A DNA stretch of 64,000 bases, taken from positions 305,874 to 369,873 of the forward strand of contig NW_024037070.1 in NCBI RefSeq assembly GCF_015706575.1, in the 5' to 3' direction. The stretch comes from Patiria miniata (lineage: Eukaryota > Echinodermata > Asteroidea > Valvatida > Asterinidae). The notes below the pieces were generated by a model. The model saw only the letters and a list, made by a program, of their open reading frames with translations, was not told the DNA's origin and did no database searches. Positions 32,153 through 44,719 of this stretch are shown one piece after another. Numbering within the stretch: the stretch's first letter is position 1; every line of letters starts with the position of its first letter. The position numbers and the translations under genes were made by a program.

Positions 32153-35100
32153 TGGTGGCAGCGGTGAAAAAGGACCGAGATAGCATTTAACACCTACGCA
32201 CGAGCAAACCACGCGGTTTCTGCGGTGTGCATTGCATCATATGCACAGTGCGTTGTATAGTACTCAACACTGCAACAACGAGACCATGCTTTCACACGTA
32301 CGCACAGCGTGCGCGACGACACGTTGACGTGCCGCCATTGCATGTACTGTGGTGCTCATCACGGCTGTACAGAGACACGTTCCGGCCAGACATCCAGCCC
32401 CCTACCCGGTCACAACTTCCCCACATCAACCGACGACACCCCTCGACTGCCAGTAAAGGGCGAGACAAGGTGATAGCAGCAGAATTTGGACATAGCCATC
32501 GCATTAACCTACACATTCTGCCGAAACGACTTCGGAATTTCCAGCGTGTGCTGATCAGCTGCACTCTATCCATTTCGTGAGAAAATCATCGGGCCGATTT
32601 TCCGGACTGTACCCGTTTTCTGCAAGTATCAGCGGAGCGCTTGCAACAGGTGACCATCAGCAGTTTGAAAAGGGATCTCAAGCAAGAACTTTTACAGGCA
32701 AGAACTGCAACATTAAGACCTTGGAACTTTTGCTCATCACACATGAACTGTCATAAACGGTCCATCATTCATAGACATTGTTGGTTTACAATAACAATAC
32801 TGTGTGTTTACATTATATGCATGTAAGATCGCCATCAGTTTGACCAGTGTTCATTTACAGTGCACACATTGTTTCATATTTTGTAACAATTGTTTATACT
32901 CGTGTGCTCAAAGAGTAATTGCATAGGCCTCCAACTTAGGTTTGTTGATGTATATTTGCCTGATTGCATTGTGCTTTGTGTCGTGCATAACTATGGCGAA
33001 ATTCCCAGAGATGAACTGGGCTACAAAAGATGTGGGTGAAGAATTCAAGTTGTTCAAACAAAGGCTTGTTCTGTGCATGAAGGACAATGATGTAAACCAG
33101 GCAGATAAACAGGCACTAAAGATTAAAATAGCTGTTGGGACCGAAGGGCTAAAACGCCTTAATGCCTCATCAGGACTGTCCGAAGCAGACCAAGAAGACC
33201 CAGAAAAATGTGGGCGCTGTTTGAAAGTCAATTGAAAATCAGTGTGAATTTCCGAATCCATAGATTAGAACTTATGAGATACAAACAAAGGCTTGATGAA
33301 AAGATTGACAATTTCGTTAACAGATGCAGGGACAAGGCTAAAGATTGCGATTTTGCACCCGCAGAGCTCGATGAGCGCGTTGTTGAGCTGGTCATAGCTT
33401 TGACTCCCCTTGACGCATTCCGCCACAGTCTTTTCGAGAAACCGCGAGGCTACTCGATAGAAGTGATGCTAGAAGAGGGACGCCGCCATGAAGCTGTCGC
33501 GGCAAGCAAGCAATGCCTCGAGTTGCTTTCGGATAACTCAGCACGCAAAGCTGCAAACGATTCTGCATCAGTAGATGCCATGCGTTCGATGCGTTGTTCG
33601 CAAACACTGCGGCCTATCGCACTAACCCCGCAGCTGTCCCGCATATCATGATACGTGTAAATCATGCAGGATCAAGGGCCACTGGGCAAGATTTTGCCGA
33701 AAAGCGAATCGCGATTAATAAAGCCGTCGACCCAGCAGATCACGAAGCAAGCACCGCCGCCAAGCGCGTAGCACATCTAGGTCACAAAGACCCCGCAAGA
33801 AATCGCCGAACCGTGGTAGTTCCAGGGCCAATGACTACAAGAATGACCAACGGGAGCAGCAAGACCTCATTAACGACGATGACCTGACCCTACCGGGTGA
33901 CACATTTAACTCCATCACTGTGTCCAACATGTGTGTCACTCTGAGACAGCTGCAAGGGCCTACCGAAGTCTTCACTACACTAGACGTCGTTTGCCCAGAT
34001 CGACTCGGAAGACACTTCCTGAAAGTCAAAGTGGACGCAGGAGCCAGCGCCAATACACTACCAGTCCGTACGATGCAACAAATCTACGGTAGCCGATGGA
34101 CGTCACTAGCCTCACCAACCGACACGCAACTCACTGCGTATAACGGTTCTAGATACTAGAATAACCTGCCATGGATACATACACCTGATGTGTAGTTACA
34201 AGGGTGGCGATTGGTCCCGGGAGAAATTCTTCATAGTTGATGTACCCGGTCCTGCCGTTGCTGGCCTGCCGATGAGCAGAAAGCTACGACTAGTAACGAT
34301 ACATGCAGTATCTTCCAGCCACAACACACACTCGATGCCTCAACCAGTAGTTACAGGCACACCTCTCATCAAGACGCACCGCATCCAAGGCATTGGCAAT
34401 CTTCAGAAGTTGTACCCAACACAGTTTGACACACTAGGCAACTTCAAATCACAAGCACATCTCCATCTGAAAGAAGACGCCCACCCCAGCATAGACCCAC
34501 CTCGCAAGTGTAGCGTACACCTTAAACCCAAACTTCAGGCTGAATTGGATAAGATGGAACGTGACGGTGTCATCCGTAGAGTTACACACCACACCGACTT
34601 GTGCAGCTCCCTGACGACAAGCGTAAAAAAGGATGGTTCACTCCGACTCTGTCTGGACCCAAAGCGTCTGAACGACAACCTCAAGCGGTGTCCTCACAAA
34701 ATACCTAAGTTAGAGGAGCTGAATCCCGCATTCTCTCAAGTGATGTTTTTCTCAAAGCTTGACGCTAAGGCTGGCTACTGGTCTGTCCACTTGGACGATG
34801 CATCCAAAGAGCTGACAACGTTCCGCACACCCTTCGGGCGATATTGTTTTCGTCGACTTCCATTCGGTCTTTCGGTAAGCCAAGACATATTTCAGCAGTG
34901 CATGGATAGCATCATTAGCAAGGTACCAGGCTGTGTTGGCATCGCTGAGAGTGAGCACGATGCCAATCTCCTTCACCTCATGGAGACAGCCACACGCAAA
35001 GGCCTCGTCTTCAATAGTAGCAAATGCCATATCAAGACGAAGCAGATCAACTTCTTTGGCTCCCTATACTCAGCTAGTGGTATTCATCCTGACCCTGGCA

Positions 35101-36371
35101 GAGTTGCCAACATACATGCCATGCCAACTCCGCCAGACGAAGAAGACCTGCAGAGGTTCCTCGGCATCGTCAACTTCGTGTCTTCATACATTTCCAACTG
35201 TGCCAACAAAGCCGCACCCTTGCGAAACCTACTGCGGAAGGATATCCCGTTCATATGGCAAGATGACCACCAGGCTGCATTTTTTGCACTCAAGCACTCC
35301 ATCACAGCCAAGTCATGCCTTCAGTGTTATGACCCAAAGCTGAAGACCACCCTCGAGGTTGACACCTCTCAGAAAGGCCTCGGTGCCTGCCTCATCCAAG
35401 ATGGAAAGCCAGTGGCATTCGCATCTAAGAGCCTGTCGACTTCCCAATCCAACTACTCCAACATCGAATGGGAAACTCTTGCCCTGGTTTTTGGTGTAAT
35501 CAAGTTCCACACATACCTTTTCGGTTGCCGCTTTTGGTGCTCGACGACCACAAGCCGCTTGTGACCATATGGAACAAACCACTAACCAGTGCCCCACTAC
35601 GTCTGCAAAGACTACTAATCAAAGTGCAAGGGTACCAGTTTGACTTTGAGTACAAGCCAGGCAGCACCATGGTGATAGCCGATGCACTGAGCAGACTCCC
35701 TAATCCGACTGATCATGATGACGTACCCCAAGATGTTGCCGTCGACGTTCACAGCATTGAACAGCAGATAAGCACCCAGCAACTAGACTTGGTGCACTTT
35801 GGCGCAGCCAAGCAGGACGCCCTCCAACGCGAGACGGTCAAGGACCCAGTCCTCAGAGAGCTATAGAGATTCATATACGCTGGCTGGCCTGAATCAATCA
35901 AGGATGTACCTCGAGACATCCGTCCATATTGGTCATTCAGAGATGAACTAGGGCTGGCCTCTGGTGTCATATTCAAGGGTCGTCAAGTAGTCATACCTGA
36001 ATCAATGAGACAAGACATCCTCGCCCAACTCCACATTTGTCATCTCGGCATCGAAAAGACGAGACGCTTAGCTCGCAACTCAGTCTACTGGCCGAACATC
36101 AATGACCACGTCAATCAACTAGTCAAATCATGCCAATCATGCAAAGTGCATCAAAGCCGCCAACGGAAGGAACCACTCCAACCTCATGATGTACCTCTCA
36201 CACCATGGTGGTGCACAAACTATCTAACACGTCAAGCTCATCTGTCGCTCTAAAAACAGCAGCAACGTTCAGTATCTTTGGCGTGTCAAAGGAGATAGTC
36301 TCCGACAACGGTCCACAATTTGTTGGACAACCATACAAAACCATGTGTGAGGAATGGTCGGTCACCCATGT

Positions 36372-36553
36372 TGTCATGTATTTACGTGGGTTATTCCGGG
36401 GAAATAATGTCAACAATGATACTGGGGGCTGCCATATTGGAAAGGTGATTTATTATGCTCACGTGACCTGACGTCATAACTGAGTTGATTATCAATGGGC
36501 GCATAAGTGATATAGTTCCAACATACAGTTCCGGTCATGCACAATACATTACA
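36372..36553 (-). repeat. Gypsy-C 3' LTR
   Basis: Starts TGTCATGTATTTACGTGGG on the plus strand, ends CATTACA; almost identical to 41132-41313. Confidence 0.93.
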
Positions 36554-36939
36554 CTTCCTCCTCACTATTCAGATGATTATTTAAATGTTAAGCAAACTCC
36601 ATATCATGTTTTTATGTAAGCTTGTGAAGTGGCTGATAAATAATGCTGATGCAAGTAGCACTAAGCAGTTCAACAAGTTTTGCGAATAAATGCCGCATAA
36701 TATGTGAGATAATAAACATTAATATAATGTCTATTTTGCATATATCCTGGATGAAATGGCAATTTTCATTTTTCATTGCAAACGCTTAACACAACACTTT
36801 TTTGTTCTCTTTTCTAAACTATCTACTTAACATGCTGGTCTCTAGACTTATAGAGAAAGTGCAAATACAACTTTAAGAATTAAACCTTTTAAACATAATG
36901 GTTGTACGTGTGTTTCAAGACGGTTTGTCTTTTAGACAG

Positions 36940-38865
36940 TCACAGATTGAGTTTATCTGGGGGTTTGCGATTGCGAGATGGGTAGCGGCGTTCCACTACT
37001 TTTGGGCTTGCTGGCAAGGGTGGTTCTGCTGGAGTGAGTGTTTCGCTAGGCACTGCTTGTTCTGGCGTAGCGGTTAATGATGCAGGGATGACTGGGTCTG
37101 GTTGAAGTATCTCTGGGACTGCATCATGTGGTGTGTTCAGATCAGGTGGTTTTCCGGTGTCAGAGTCGATGAGTTGGTCAACATGTCGGCACCAAATCAT
37201 GTTTGGCCCAACACAAACTTGGTAGGACAGTGGACCAGATCGCGCATGTATGACTCCTGGGATCCATTTCTGCTTACCGCGGTAGTCGCGAACAGAGACT
37301 GTCTGGCCAATGTGAAACTCTCGGGTCACACTAGCAGACTTGTGAGATGTTGCTTGATCCACCTGCTTACTGCTAACATGGTTGCGAATGTTGGGTTTCA
37401 GAATGTCCAATCGCGAACGAAGGTTGCGTCCCATGAACAGTGTAGCGGGGGACTGTCCAGTCGTAGAGTGAGGAGCATTCCTGTATGCCAACAGGAAACT
37501 AGCCAGTTTGGCAGATGTGGTTCCTTTCTCCCCTGTCATTGATTTCATGGCTTGCTTGAATGTCTACACAAACCGTTCAGCGAGGCCATTTGTTGCGGGA
37601 TGATATGGGGCAGATGTGATGTGTTTCACACCGTTGCGCTTGAGGAACATCTGAAATTCATCAGATGTAAACTGGGGTGCGTTATCACTCACGAGTTGCT
37701 CCGGAACTCCATTTCTCGCGAAGATGGCTCTCAGAATATCAATGGTGTGAGAAGAATCGGAGGATTTGGTGCTTACCACTTCTGGCCATTTGGAGTGTGC
37801 ATCCACTACGATCAAAAACATTTGACCGAGGAACGGTCCAGCATAGTCAATGTGGATACGTTGCCATGGAGACATGGGCCATTCCCATGTGTGAAGTGGT
37901 GCTGACTTAGGGTTGTGCTGGACTAGCTGGCATCCAGAACAACCTTTGGCAAGTTTTTCAATGTCACTGTCGATGCCAGGCCACCACATGTAACCGCGTG
38001 CGAGGGTTTTCATTTTGACAACCCCCAGGTGACCTTCATGTAGCTCGATGAGGACCTTGTCGCGTAGCTTGGCTGGCACTACAACGCGTAATCCCCACAT
38101 GAGGCATCCGTTGTGTACGGAAAGTTCATGCCTACGTGCGTGGAATGGATTCAGTTCAGAGTCGTGGGAGTGAGGCCAGCCCTTCATAGTGTACTCGTAA
38201 GCTTTGGCGAGTACGACATCGCGAGCAGTTTCCTTGCGTATTTGGGCACTGGTGACTGGCAATGTGTCGAATTGCGACAAGTGTAGGATATCATCTGGGT
38301 CAGTGTGCTCTACCCTGACCTCAGGAAGTGGCATTCGCGAAAGTCCATCCGCGTTACAGTGTTTGGTGGTACTCTTGTACTCAATTTCGTAGTCGTAGCT
38401 GGCAAGGAATACAGCGTAGCGAACCATGCGAGAAGCTGTCATTGCAGGGATGCTCTTAGCGGGATGAAATATTGACGTGAGCGGTTGGTGATCAGTCACC
38501 AATGTGAACTTCCGCCCACACAGATAGTTGTTGAATTTCTTGACACCCCACACGAGGGCTAAGGCTTCCTTGTCGATTTGCGAGTAGTTTCGCTCAGCGG
38601 ATGACAATGTTCGCGAAGCATATGCGATTGGTCGCTCCGTGTTGTCGGGCATTACGTGGGACATGACGGAGCCCAGCCCGTACGGTGATGCATCGCAAGC
38701 TAATTTGACTGGCAACTTTGGGTCGTAGTGGGTCAAGACTTCCTCAGATGTGATCAGAGTTTTTGCCTGCTCGAATGCTGTCTCACATTCTGTAGACCAC
38801 GCCCATTTGTGATTTTTCTCCAAGAGCTGGTGAAGTGGGTGTAGAACAGTGGAGAGGTTAGGCAA
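36940..38865 (-). CDS. Gypsy-C RNase H-integrase region, fossil
   Basis: Minus strand. RNase H part: LACDASPYGLGSVMSH, KEALALVWGVKKF, LVTDHQPLTSIF. Then an integrase zinc finger (HEGHLGVVKMKTLA ... CSGCQ) and the catalytic core with IHIDYAGPF, VSDNAPQF and a YHPATNGLAERFV end, i.e. the D-D-E triad. The last part has a GPLSYQV chromo-like stretch and a basic end, RRYPSRNRKPPDKLNL. Works in replication and insertion of the element's DNA. Part of a broken element; not host coding. Confidence 0.85.
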
Positions 38866-40953
38866 GAATCTGTGGTAGTAGTTGATGAGTCCGAGGAAGG
38901 AACGAACCTGCCCAACATTAGTAGGTCGGGGTGCGTTCTTGACCGCGTTGATCTTGTCCTGCGTCTTTGTAGTCCCCGTGCGTCAATTTCATGACCACAG
39001 AAGACTACCTTGCTCTTGAAGAACTCGCACTTGGATATGTTGAGACGCAGTCCTCGATCGCGCAACACAGATAGAACTTTCTCCAGATTACGAAGATGTT
39101 CTGTGTTATCGCGACCGGTGATGAGCATATCATCCAGAATGCACTGCACACCTGGAATGCCCTGGATGATTTGCTCCATTGTCCGTTGCCATATTGCGGG
39201 TGCTGATGCTACTCCGAAGGCAAGTCGATTCATTTTGAACAGTCCCTTGTGAGTGTTGAGAGTGAGTAGCTTGCTTGACTCCTCGTCCATTACCATATGT
39301 AAGTATGCTTGTTTGAGGTCAAGCTTACTGAAGTGCTGTCCGCCTGCCAGGGTGGCGAACACGTCGTCGATCTTGGGCAAGGGGTAATGGTCAACATGCA
39401 AGTTGGCGTTAACAGTCACTTTGAAGTCACCGCAAATTCTTACCCCACCATTTTTCTTTGGAACGGGCACTATGGGTGTGGCCCATTCACTAGTCTCTAC
39501 TGGTGAGATAATGTTCTGCTGTTGAAGCTTGGCGAGCTCAGCTTCAACTTGGGGTCTCAGTGCATATGGCACTTGTCTTGCCTTGAGGAACACTGGGTGA
39601 GCATTATCTTTGAGAGTCAATTTTGCTCGTATGTCTGTGCGTTCCCCAATTTCGTCCTTGAAGAGTTCAGGATACGAGTCTAACAAGGCTTGTAACTTAG
39701 CCTCCATGTTCACTGGCGGATGCTCAGATGATATGGCGAAAATGCTCGGCCAGTCCAGTTTGAAGTGGGCGAGCCAATCGCGACCAAACAATGCTGGCCC
39801 ACCGCGTTGAACAACATACAACAGTCCGGTGTGTCGTTGTTCCTGGTAGCAGATGTCCACTTGCAGACAACCAACTGGTGATACCTTTTCACCAGTGTAG
39901 GTCTGCAATTTGACTGGAGTTGACTCGAGTTTCGAATTCGCGAAATGTCGCTGGTAGTCTGCCTTGGAGATTACAGATACAGCCGAACCTGTGTCAAGTT
40001 CCATGCGAATATTTGTGCCATTAATCGATGGGGTCAACCAGATCGTGCTATCTTTGCGATGATCCAGATTGTTGACTCCGAGTCGACCGACGTAGGTCAT
40101 GTCGTCGTCGCTACTGGCTTCCTCGACTGATTTCATGTGTTTCGCCTTCGCTTTTCCTCCTTGTGGTCGGCCTTTGCGAGAGTTACGTGGGCGACTAGCC
40201 TGTTGTGGACTAGCACTCGAGCGGCAGACTGGTCGGATGTGACCTTTCTTGTTGCATCCATGACACGTAGCGTCTTTGAAGTGACACTGGTTGGGAGAAT
40301 GACCAGATTTCCCACAGCGATAGCATGTCGATGTTGAAGTTGGTTGCGGTTTGGCTGCGAATTTGTGGACCGAAGTCTCTGGTTTCAGCTGTTGTTGAAA
40401 TTCAACTGCGTCTTTAGCAGCAGCTTCCATAGCTGTAGCTATCTCAATCGCTTTCTTGAATGTGAGCTTAGCTTCAGCGAGTAGACGTTTAGTGATGTTG
40501 CCAGCCCGCAGACCACACACTAGACGATCACGAAGTGCGTCATTGAGATAACTCCCAAATTCGCAATATTCTGTCAATCGTCTAAGTTCAGCGAGATATG
40601 CAGTAACTGATTCTCCCTCACGCTGATCACGCTTGTGAAAGCGAAACCTCTCTGCGATAACAAGCGGTTTGGGGGCGAGGTGTTTCCTCAGCACATCAAC
40701 TAATTCTGTGTACGACTTGGTACTTGGCTTTTCAGGAGCAATCAGATTTTTCAACAATCCATAAGTCTTTGGGCCTATCAGACTGATAAATGCGATCGTC
40801 AGTGATTGCATTTGCGGCAAAATATTGATCTAGTCTTTCAATATATGTCGGCCAATCCTCCTCAGTACGATCGAATGGATCGATCCTGCCTATGAGCGAA
40901 CCAGCCATGTTGCAGTCAAATACAGTACGTGTGTACGCTACACGAGTAGGCAA
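38754..40953 (-). CDS. Gypsy-C gag-protease-reverse transcriptase region, fossil
   Basis: Minus strand. Gag begins around MAGSLIGRIDPFDRTEEDWP; a capsid-like region with RFRFHKRDQREGESVTAYLA is followed by two CCHC knuckles (CYRCGKSGHSPNQC and CHGCNKKGHIRPVC). A protease with ELDTGSAVSVI and a reverse transcriptase with HFSKLDLKQAYLHM and the catalytic ILDD follow. Two CCHC knuckles and this gag wording suggest the Mag-like branch of Ty3/Gypsy. Broken element. Confidence 0.87.
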
Positions 40954-41131
40954 ACTAACAACGGTAAGTCTATGTGTATATGTACGTACCGAACGCCGCG
41001 AAAACTAGACGGAAATTCCGCTCAAAATCACTGATTTGCAGCTCTCCCCGGCGAAGAAAACTACAAGTAGTCAATGACAGACAAGTTCTTGTTGCTAAAT
41101 GTTAACAGTAAAACTCATCCTCGTCGCCAGT

Positions 41132-41313
41132 TGTCATGTATTTACGTGGGTTATTCCGGGAAAATAATGTCAACAATGATACTGGGGGCTGCCATATTGG
41201 AAAGGTGATTTATTATGCTCACGTGACCTGACGTCATAACTGAGTTGATTATCAATGGGCGCATAAGTGATATAGTTCCAACATACAGTTCCGGTCATGC
41301 ACAATACATTACA
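41132..41313 (-). repeat. Gypsy-C 5' LTR
   Basis: 182 bp, nearly identical to 36372-36553. Adjacent inside sequence reads, on the minus strand, ACTGGCGACGAGGATGAG, a plausible primer-binding site. Confidence 0.93.
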
Positions 41314-42265
41314 CATGTTACCTCCTCCCCTCGATACCCTCGCTCGAATGGGATGGCAGAGCGAACAGTCAGAACCGTGAAGTCCGTCATGAAAAAGTGC
41401 CACGAGACCCACCAGGATGTCAAGAAGGCATTGCTCAACCTATGAGCAACACCAATCGATGCTCATCTGCCCTCCCCGGCAGAAATCCTATTCGGACGAC
41501 CAATCAGCACCACACTACCGAGCAACAACCCTATGGTTACCACCCAGAAACCGTTGGAGAACAACGACCGTCTGGCATCACGCAAGGACAGCATGAAAAC
41601 CAACCATGACCAACATGCTGGCGATAATCTACCTCCCTTGTACGTCGGACAGAAAGTTCGCATATTGGACCAACTGAGCAAATCTTGGATTCCTGGAGAA
41701 GTGACCAAGGTCTGCAAAGAGCCCAGGTCCTATGAAGTCAAAACGCCCAATGAAACTACCATCCGGCGAAACCGATCGCATCTGCACGAACTGCATAGTA
41801 AGCCCATATTGCGCAAGCAGAACACGGCAACTGCAGCGGTTGAGCAACCAAAGCGTGTTCAGTTCAAACTACCTCCACGCACACTCTTCCCAACGCAAGG
41901 CTATGACCAGCACAAGGTTGAAAAACCCACTGATGGAACAAAAGTCCAAAAACCAAAAGCGAGGCCCAATGCCGCAGAAGATTTTCTGCAAAAGCCTAAA
42001 ACTACACGATCTGGTCGGGTTGCCAAACTGCCAGCCAGATATGTTCAGACCTAACTTGTTTTATTACAAACTTCCATTGAAGCATCTGTTTCACCAAGTG
42101 TTTGTTCTTTATTGACCTTTAAATGTTATACTTCAGTGTTACGCAGTACAAGTGTTAGTTTGTTCCTGTTAAAGTGGACACTCTTCAATTACCAAGGGTA
42201 AATCATTTTTAAGCATACACCTTCATTAGTTCATATGCAAAATCAATATTTCAAAATGAGGGGGA

Positions 42266-42365
42266 TGTAGAGATATGCATATTCATGTTGTTCATGTACA
42301 GCGCATGCGCGCTAGGGACTCAGGGCAATAAAGCTACCGTCTCACCTTATTTCACCATCACAACA
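42266..42365 (+). repeat. Gypsy-B 3' LTR
   Basis: Preceded by a purine tract (AATGAGGGGGA). Followed by CATAT and the resumed Gypsy-A LTR. Confidence 0.9.
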
Positions 42366-42370
42366 CATAT

Positions 42371-42503
42371 AACCATGTGAGTGTGTAGTCCATGTAGGCA
42401 GCCATCTTGTTTAGACACAATACACTATTCTTAGCTAGCTGAAACATCTCAAGTGTGCTTTATATTCAATCCGATTCATCCGATCATTACATGGTGTCAG
42501 AAG
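42371..42503 (+). repeat. Gypsy-A 5' LTR, second part, and primer-binding site
   Basis: AACCATGTGAGTG through to CATTACA at 42491 matches 47817-47934 and 16115-16239. TGGTGTCAGAAG at 42492-42503 is a typical tRNA primer-binding site placed directly after the LTR. Confidence 0.88.
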
Positions 42504-42528
42504 TAAACTTTGACAAACCTCATTAAGC

Positions 42529-44712
42529 ATGGATAACATCAGGCCCCCAGATGGACTCAGAATGGATGGACATAATGCTGAAAATTGGAGAAAATGGAAG
42601 CAGAGATCAGGTATGGAGAAGAAATTGATGCATGTGCAGTGCTGCACCTTGCTGCATGTCATTGGAGAAGAAGCACTTGAAGTGTACAATTCCTTCACAT
42701 TTGACAGTGATGAGGATCGAGACAAGCTAGAAATGGGTGTTTACATAAATGTGGAGGCCAGTGTGTGACATTAGGGTCAAATTTTCAAAATAACCAAATT
42801 AAATTCAGCTTCACATGGTTTTGCAGTCTAGGGTCTATATTTTGTCAAAAACAAAACCATTTTTCTGTAACATGACCCTTTTTAGAGTAGCAACATGATA
42901 AACTAGCATCTGGGACACAAATTTCACCTGTAACAGTGACACCAAATTGTTAATTTCTTTTAGAGCTCTCACCAGGTTATTGTTCAGGTATGGTAAATAC
43001 ATGTTGCTTTTTAAGCAATTATTTGCAACACATATAAGTTAAAAACAACTTTAACACTATCCTTGTCCAACATTTGTTGAAAATCAAATATCAAGTTTTA
43101 GGAAATTTGACATATTATGATGATTACAAAAATGTAGCTCTCACTTGACATAAAATTATATTATTTTAAGACAAACACTCACTTGTTCTCTAACAGCAAG
43201 TTTGACAGCCAAAACTGCAACTATGAAGAGCAATGAAGATTTACAAACACCACTAGAAAGCATGTTATTGTAAGTAAAGCCTGGTGTTAACCAACATTTC
43301 ACCTGTAACGCTGACACCAAATAGTCACTGTTACAGAGTGACAATCCTACAACTAACTAATAATAATAGTAATAAATGGTATCAAACCATTTAAACCTTT
43401 CTATTTAGTGATAAGCTTGATGGCTTCTACATCAGATACTTGTTTCTGAGACTGGAAGTTTAGTTTGTTATAATAATCATTTCACCTGTAATGCTTACAC
43501 CAACACCAAAAACACTTTTATCACTTTTCTTCACTGTAGTTCTACTTTAACCTGTCCTATGCCAAAGTTTTCATTGTATTAAAAAACTTAGTCATTATTT
43601 TAGCTAAAAAGTCAATCATCAATCAAACAGGTGCTTTTGCTTCATTGTTTCAGCTGAAAAGAGGTATTTCACCTGTAACGGAGTCAGTGTTGACACCAAA
43701 CCTTTATTGCCTCTTATTTCAAATTCTAAGAGAAGGATTCAAAATGTAATGACATCTATATTCCAAGCCAATCTCCAGGATATATTTTTAGTTAAACTTG
43801 TTGACAAATACAGTTTGACAAATTCAGAGTGCAGCTGCAAAGTATCACACTGTAACGTTTTTTGATGACACCAAATGGATCTGCCAATATTTAAAATTGG
43901 TAAATTTCTTGTACTTCTTTGAATTTCACTTGTGGTCTTCTTTAGTCTCTTTATTTAATAAAAGACTTCAATAATCACTTAAAATTTAGAATAGTTGACA
44001 GTTTCTACAAATATTATAATCAATGGTAAAGTTCACTCTGTAACAGGATTTGCTGACACCAAATGTTACAGAGTGATGGTATTTTTAGCGGGCATGTCAA
44101 AATGATACAAAGTTGCCGATGTACGAACATTGTGTTTAATATTAAGTTTTGGGTTATCATCAATCATTTAGAATTAAAAAGGACCAAATTTATCAATTGA
44201 AAAAATGAAAACTGTGCACCATTGGACAAGCTGTAAAAATGTCACGCAATTTTACCTAAAAATGTCATAATTCTGGCTAATTTTTGATCAAAATTATACA
44301 AATGCATTGTGGTGATTTAATTTTTTTATTTCAGTGGGTACATAGTGATATGGGCAATAAAGTAAAAACACAAATATTAGCAAGCTGGTTATTTTAACAT
44401 GGAAATGGCCCTTGAAAGGAAAGAACATGTGCATTATACCACTGGCCTCCACATTTATGTAAACACCCAAATCCTCCTCAAGAAATTCACTGAATACTTT
44501 GAGCCACAAAGGAATGTGAGCTATGAGAGACATGTGTTTAATACACGCTTTCAAGCTCCAGGCGAGTCATATGATCAGTTTGTCACCGACCTAGAGAAAA
44601 GGCACAGACATGTTAGTTTGGGACATTACTTGATAGCCTTATCAAGGACAGAATTGTCGTTGGCATCCATGATGATGCAGCTAGAGCCAGACTACTTCGT
44701 GAGAAAGATTTG
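42529..44712 (+). CDS. Gypsy-A gag region, fossil, interrupted by a DNA element
   Basis: MDNIRPPDGLRMDGHNAENW, WKQRSG and LLHVIGEEALEVYNSF are the start of a Ty3-type gag; LLKKFTEYFEPQRNVSYERH and FNTRFQAPGESYDQFVTDLE continue it after the insert at 42735-44468. Capsid-forming protein family. No zinc knuckle or pol was found downstream. Broken. Confidence 0.82.
42735..44468. mobile_element. 1.73 kb DNA element in Gypsy-A gag, 4 bp target duplication
   Basis: Terminal inverted repeats GGGTGTTTACATAAATGTGG...AGGCCAGTG, about 30 bp and perfect, flanked by AAAT (42731-42734, 44469-44472). No transposase ORF. The interior is a degenerate array: TTTCACCTGTAAC followed by TGACACCAAA recurs at 42922, 43297, 43480, 43667, 43844 and 44031, at steps of about 185 bp (one double step). 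Four-base duplications occur in Sola- and Chapaev-type elements, but I cannot assign it. Confidence 0.88.
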
Positions 44713-44719
44713 AATCTGC

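Larger units (their letters stand above)
36372..41313 (-). mobile_element. Gypsy-C (Ty3/Gypsy, innermost, reverse), young fossil
   Basis: Target duplication CATGT at 36367-36371 and 41314-41318. LTRs 36372-36553 (3') and 41132-41313 (5') are 182 bp each and appear to differ at a single base, so insertion was recent. On the minus strand: primer-binding site TGGCGACGAGGA just inside 41132, gag with two CCHC knuckles, protease, reverse transcriptase, RNase H, integrase and a basic tail, then a purine tract (GTGAGGAGGAAG) before the 3' LTR. Nearly whole, with about three breaks. It lies inside the integrase region of Gypsy-B. Confidence 0.92.
32014..42365 (+). mobile_element. Gypsy-B (Ty3/Gypsy, middle), fossil
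   Basis: Target duplication CATAT at 32009-32013 and 42366-42370. LTRs at 32014-32152 and 42266-42365, both TGTAGAGATATG...CACAACA; they differ in length but are otherwise nearly identical. Primer-binding site TGGTGGCAGCGG at 32153; purine tract before 42266. Order of parts: gag (about 32990-33640), protease (about 33920-34160, DAGASAN), reverse transcriptase and RNase H (34190-35720), integrase zinc finger (about 36005-36180), integrase core, split by Gypsy-C, and its C-terminal part (41320-42055). Several breaks; not intact. Confidence 0.9.

Noticed and set aside
36198-36471. Open frame running from integrase wording into other sequence
   Set aside because: It is a chance fusion across the border of Gypsy-B and the inserted Gypsy-C LTR.
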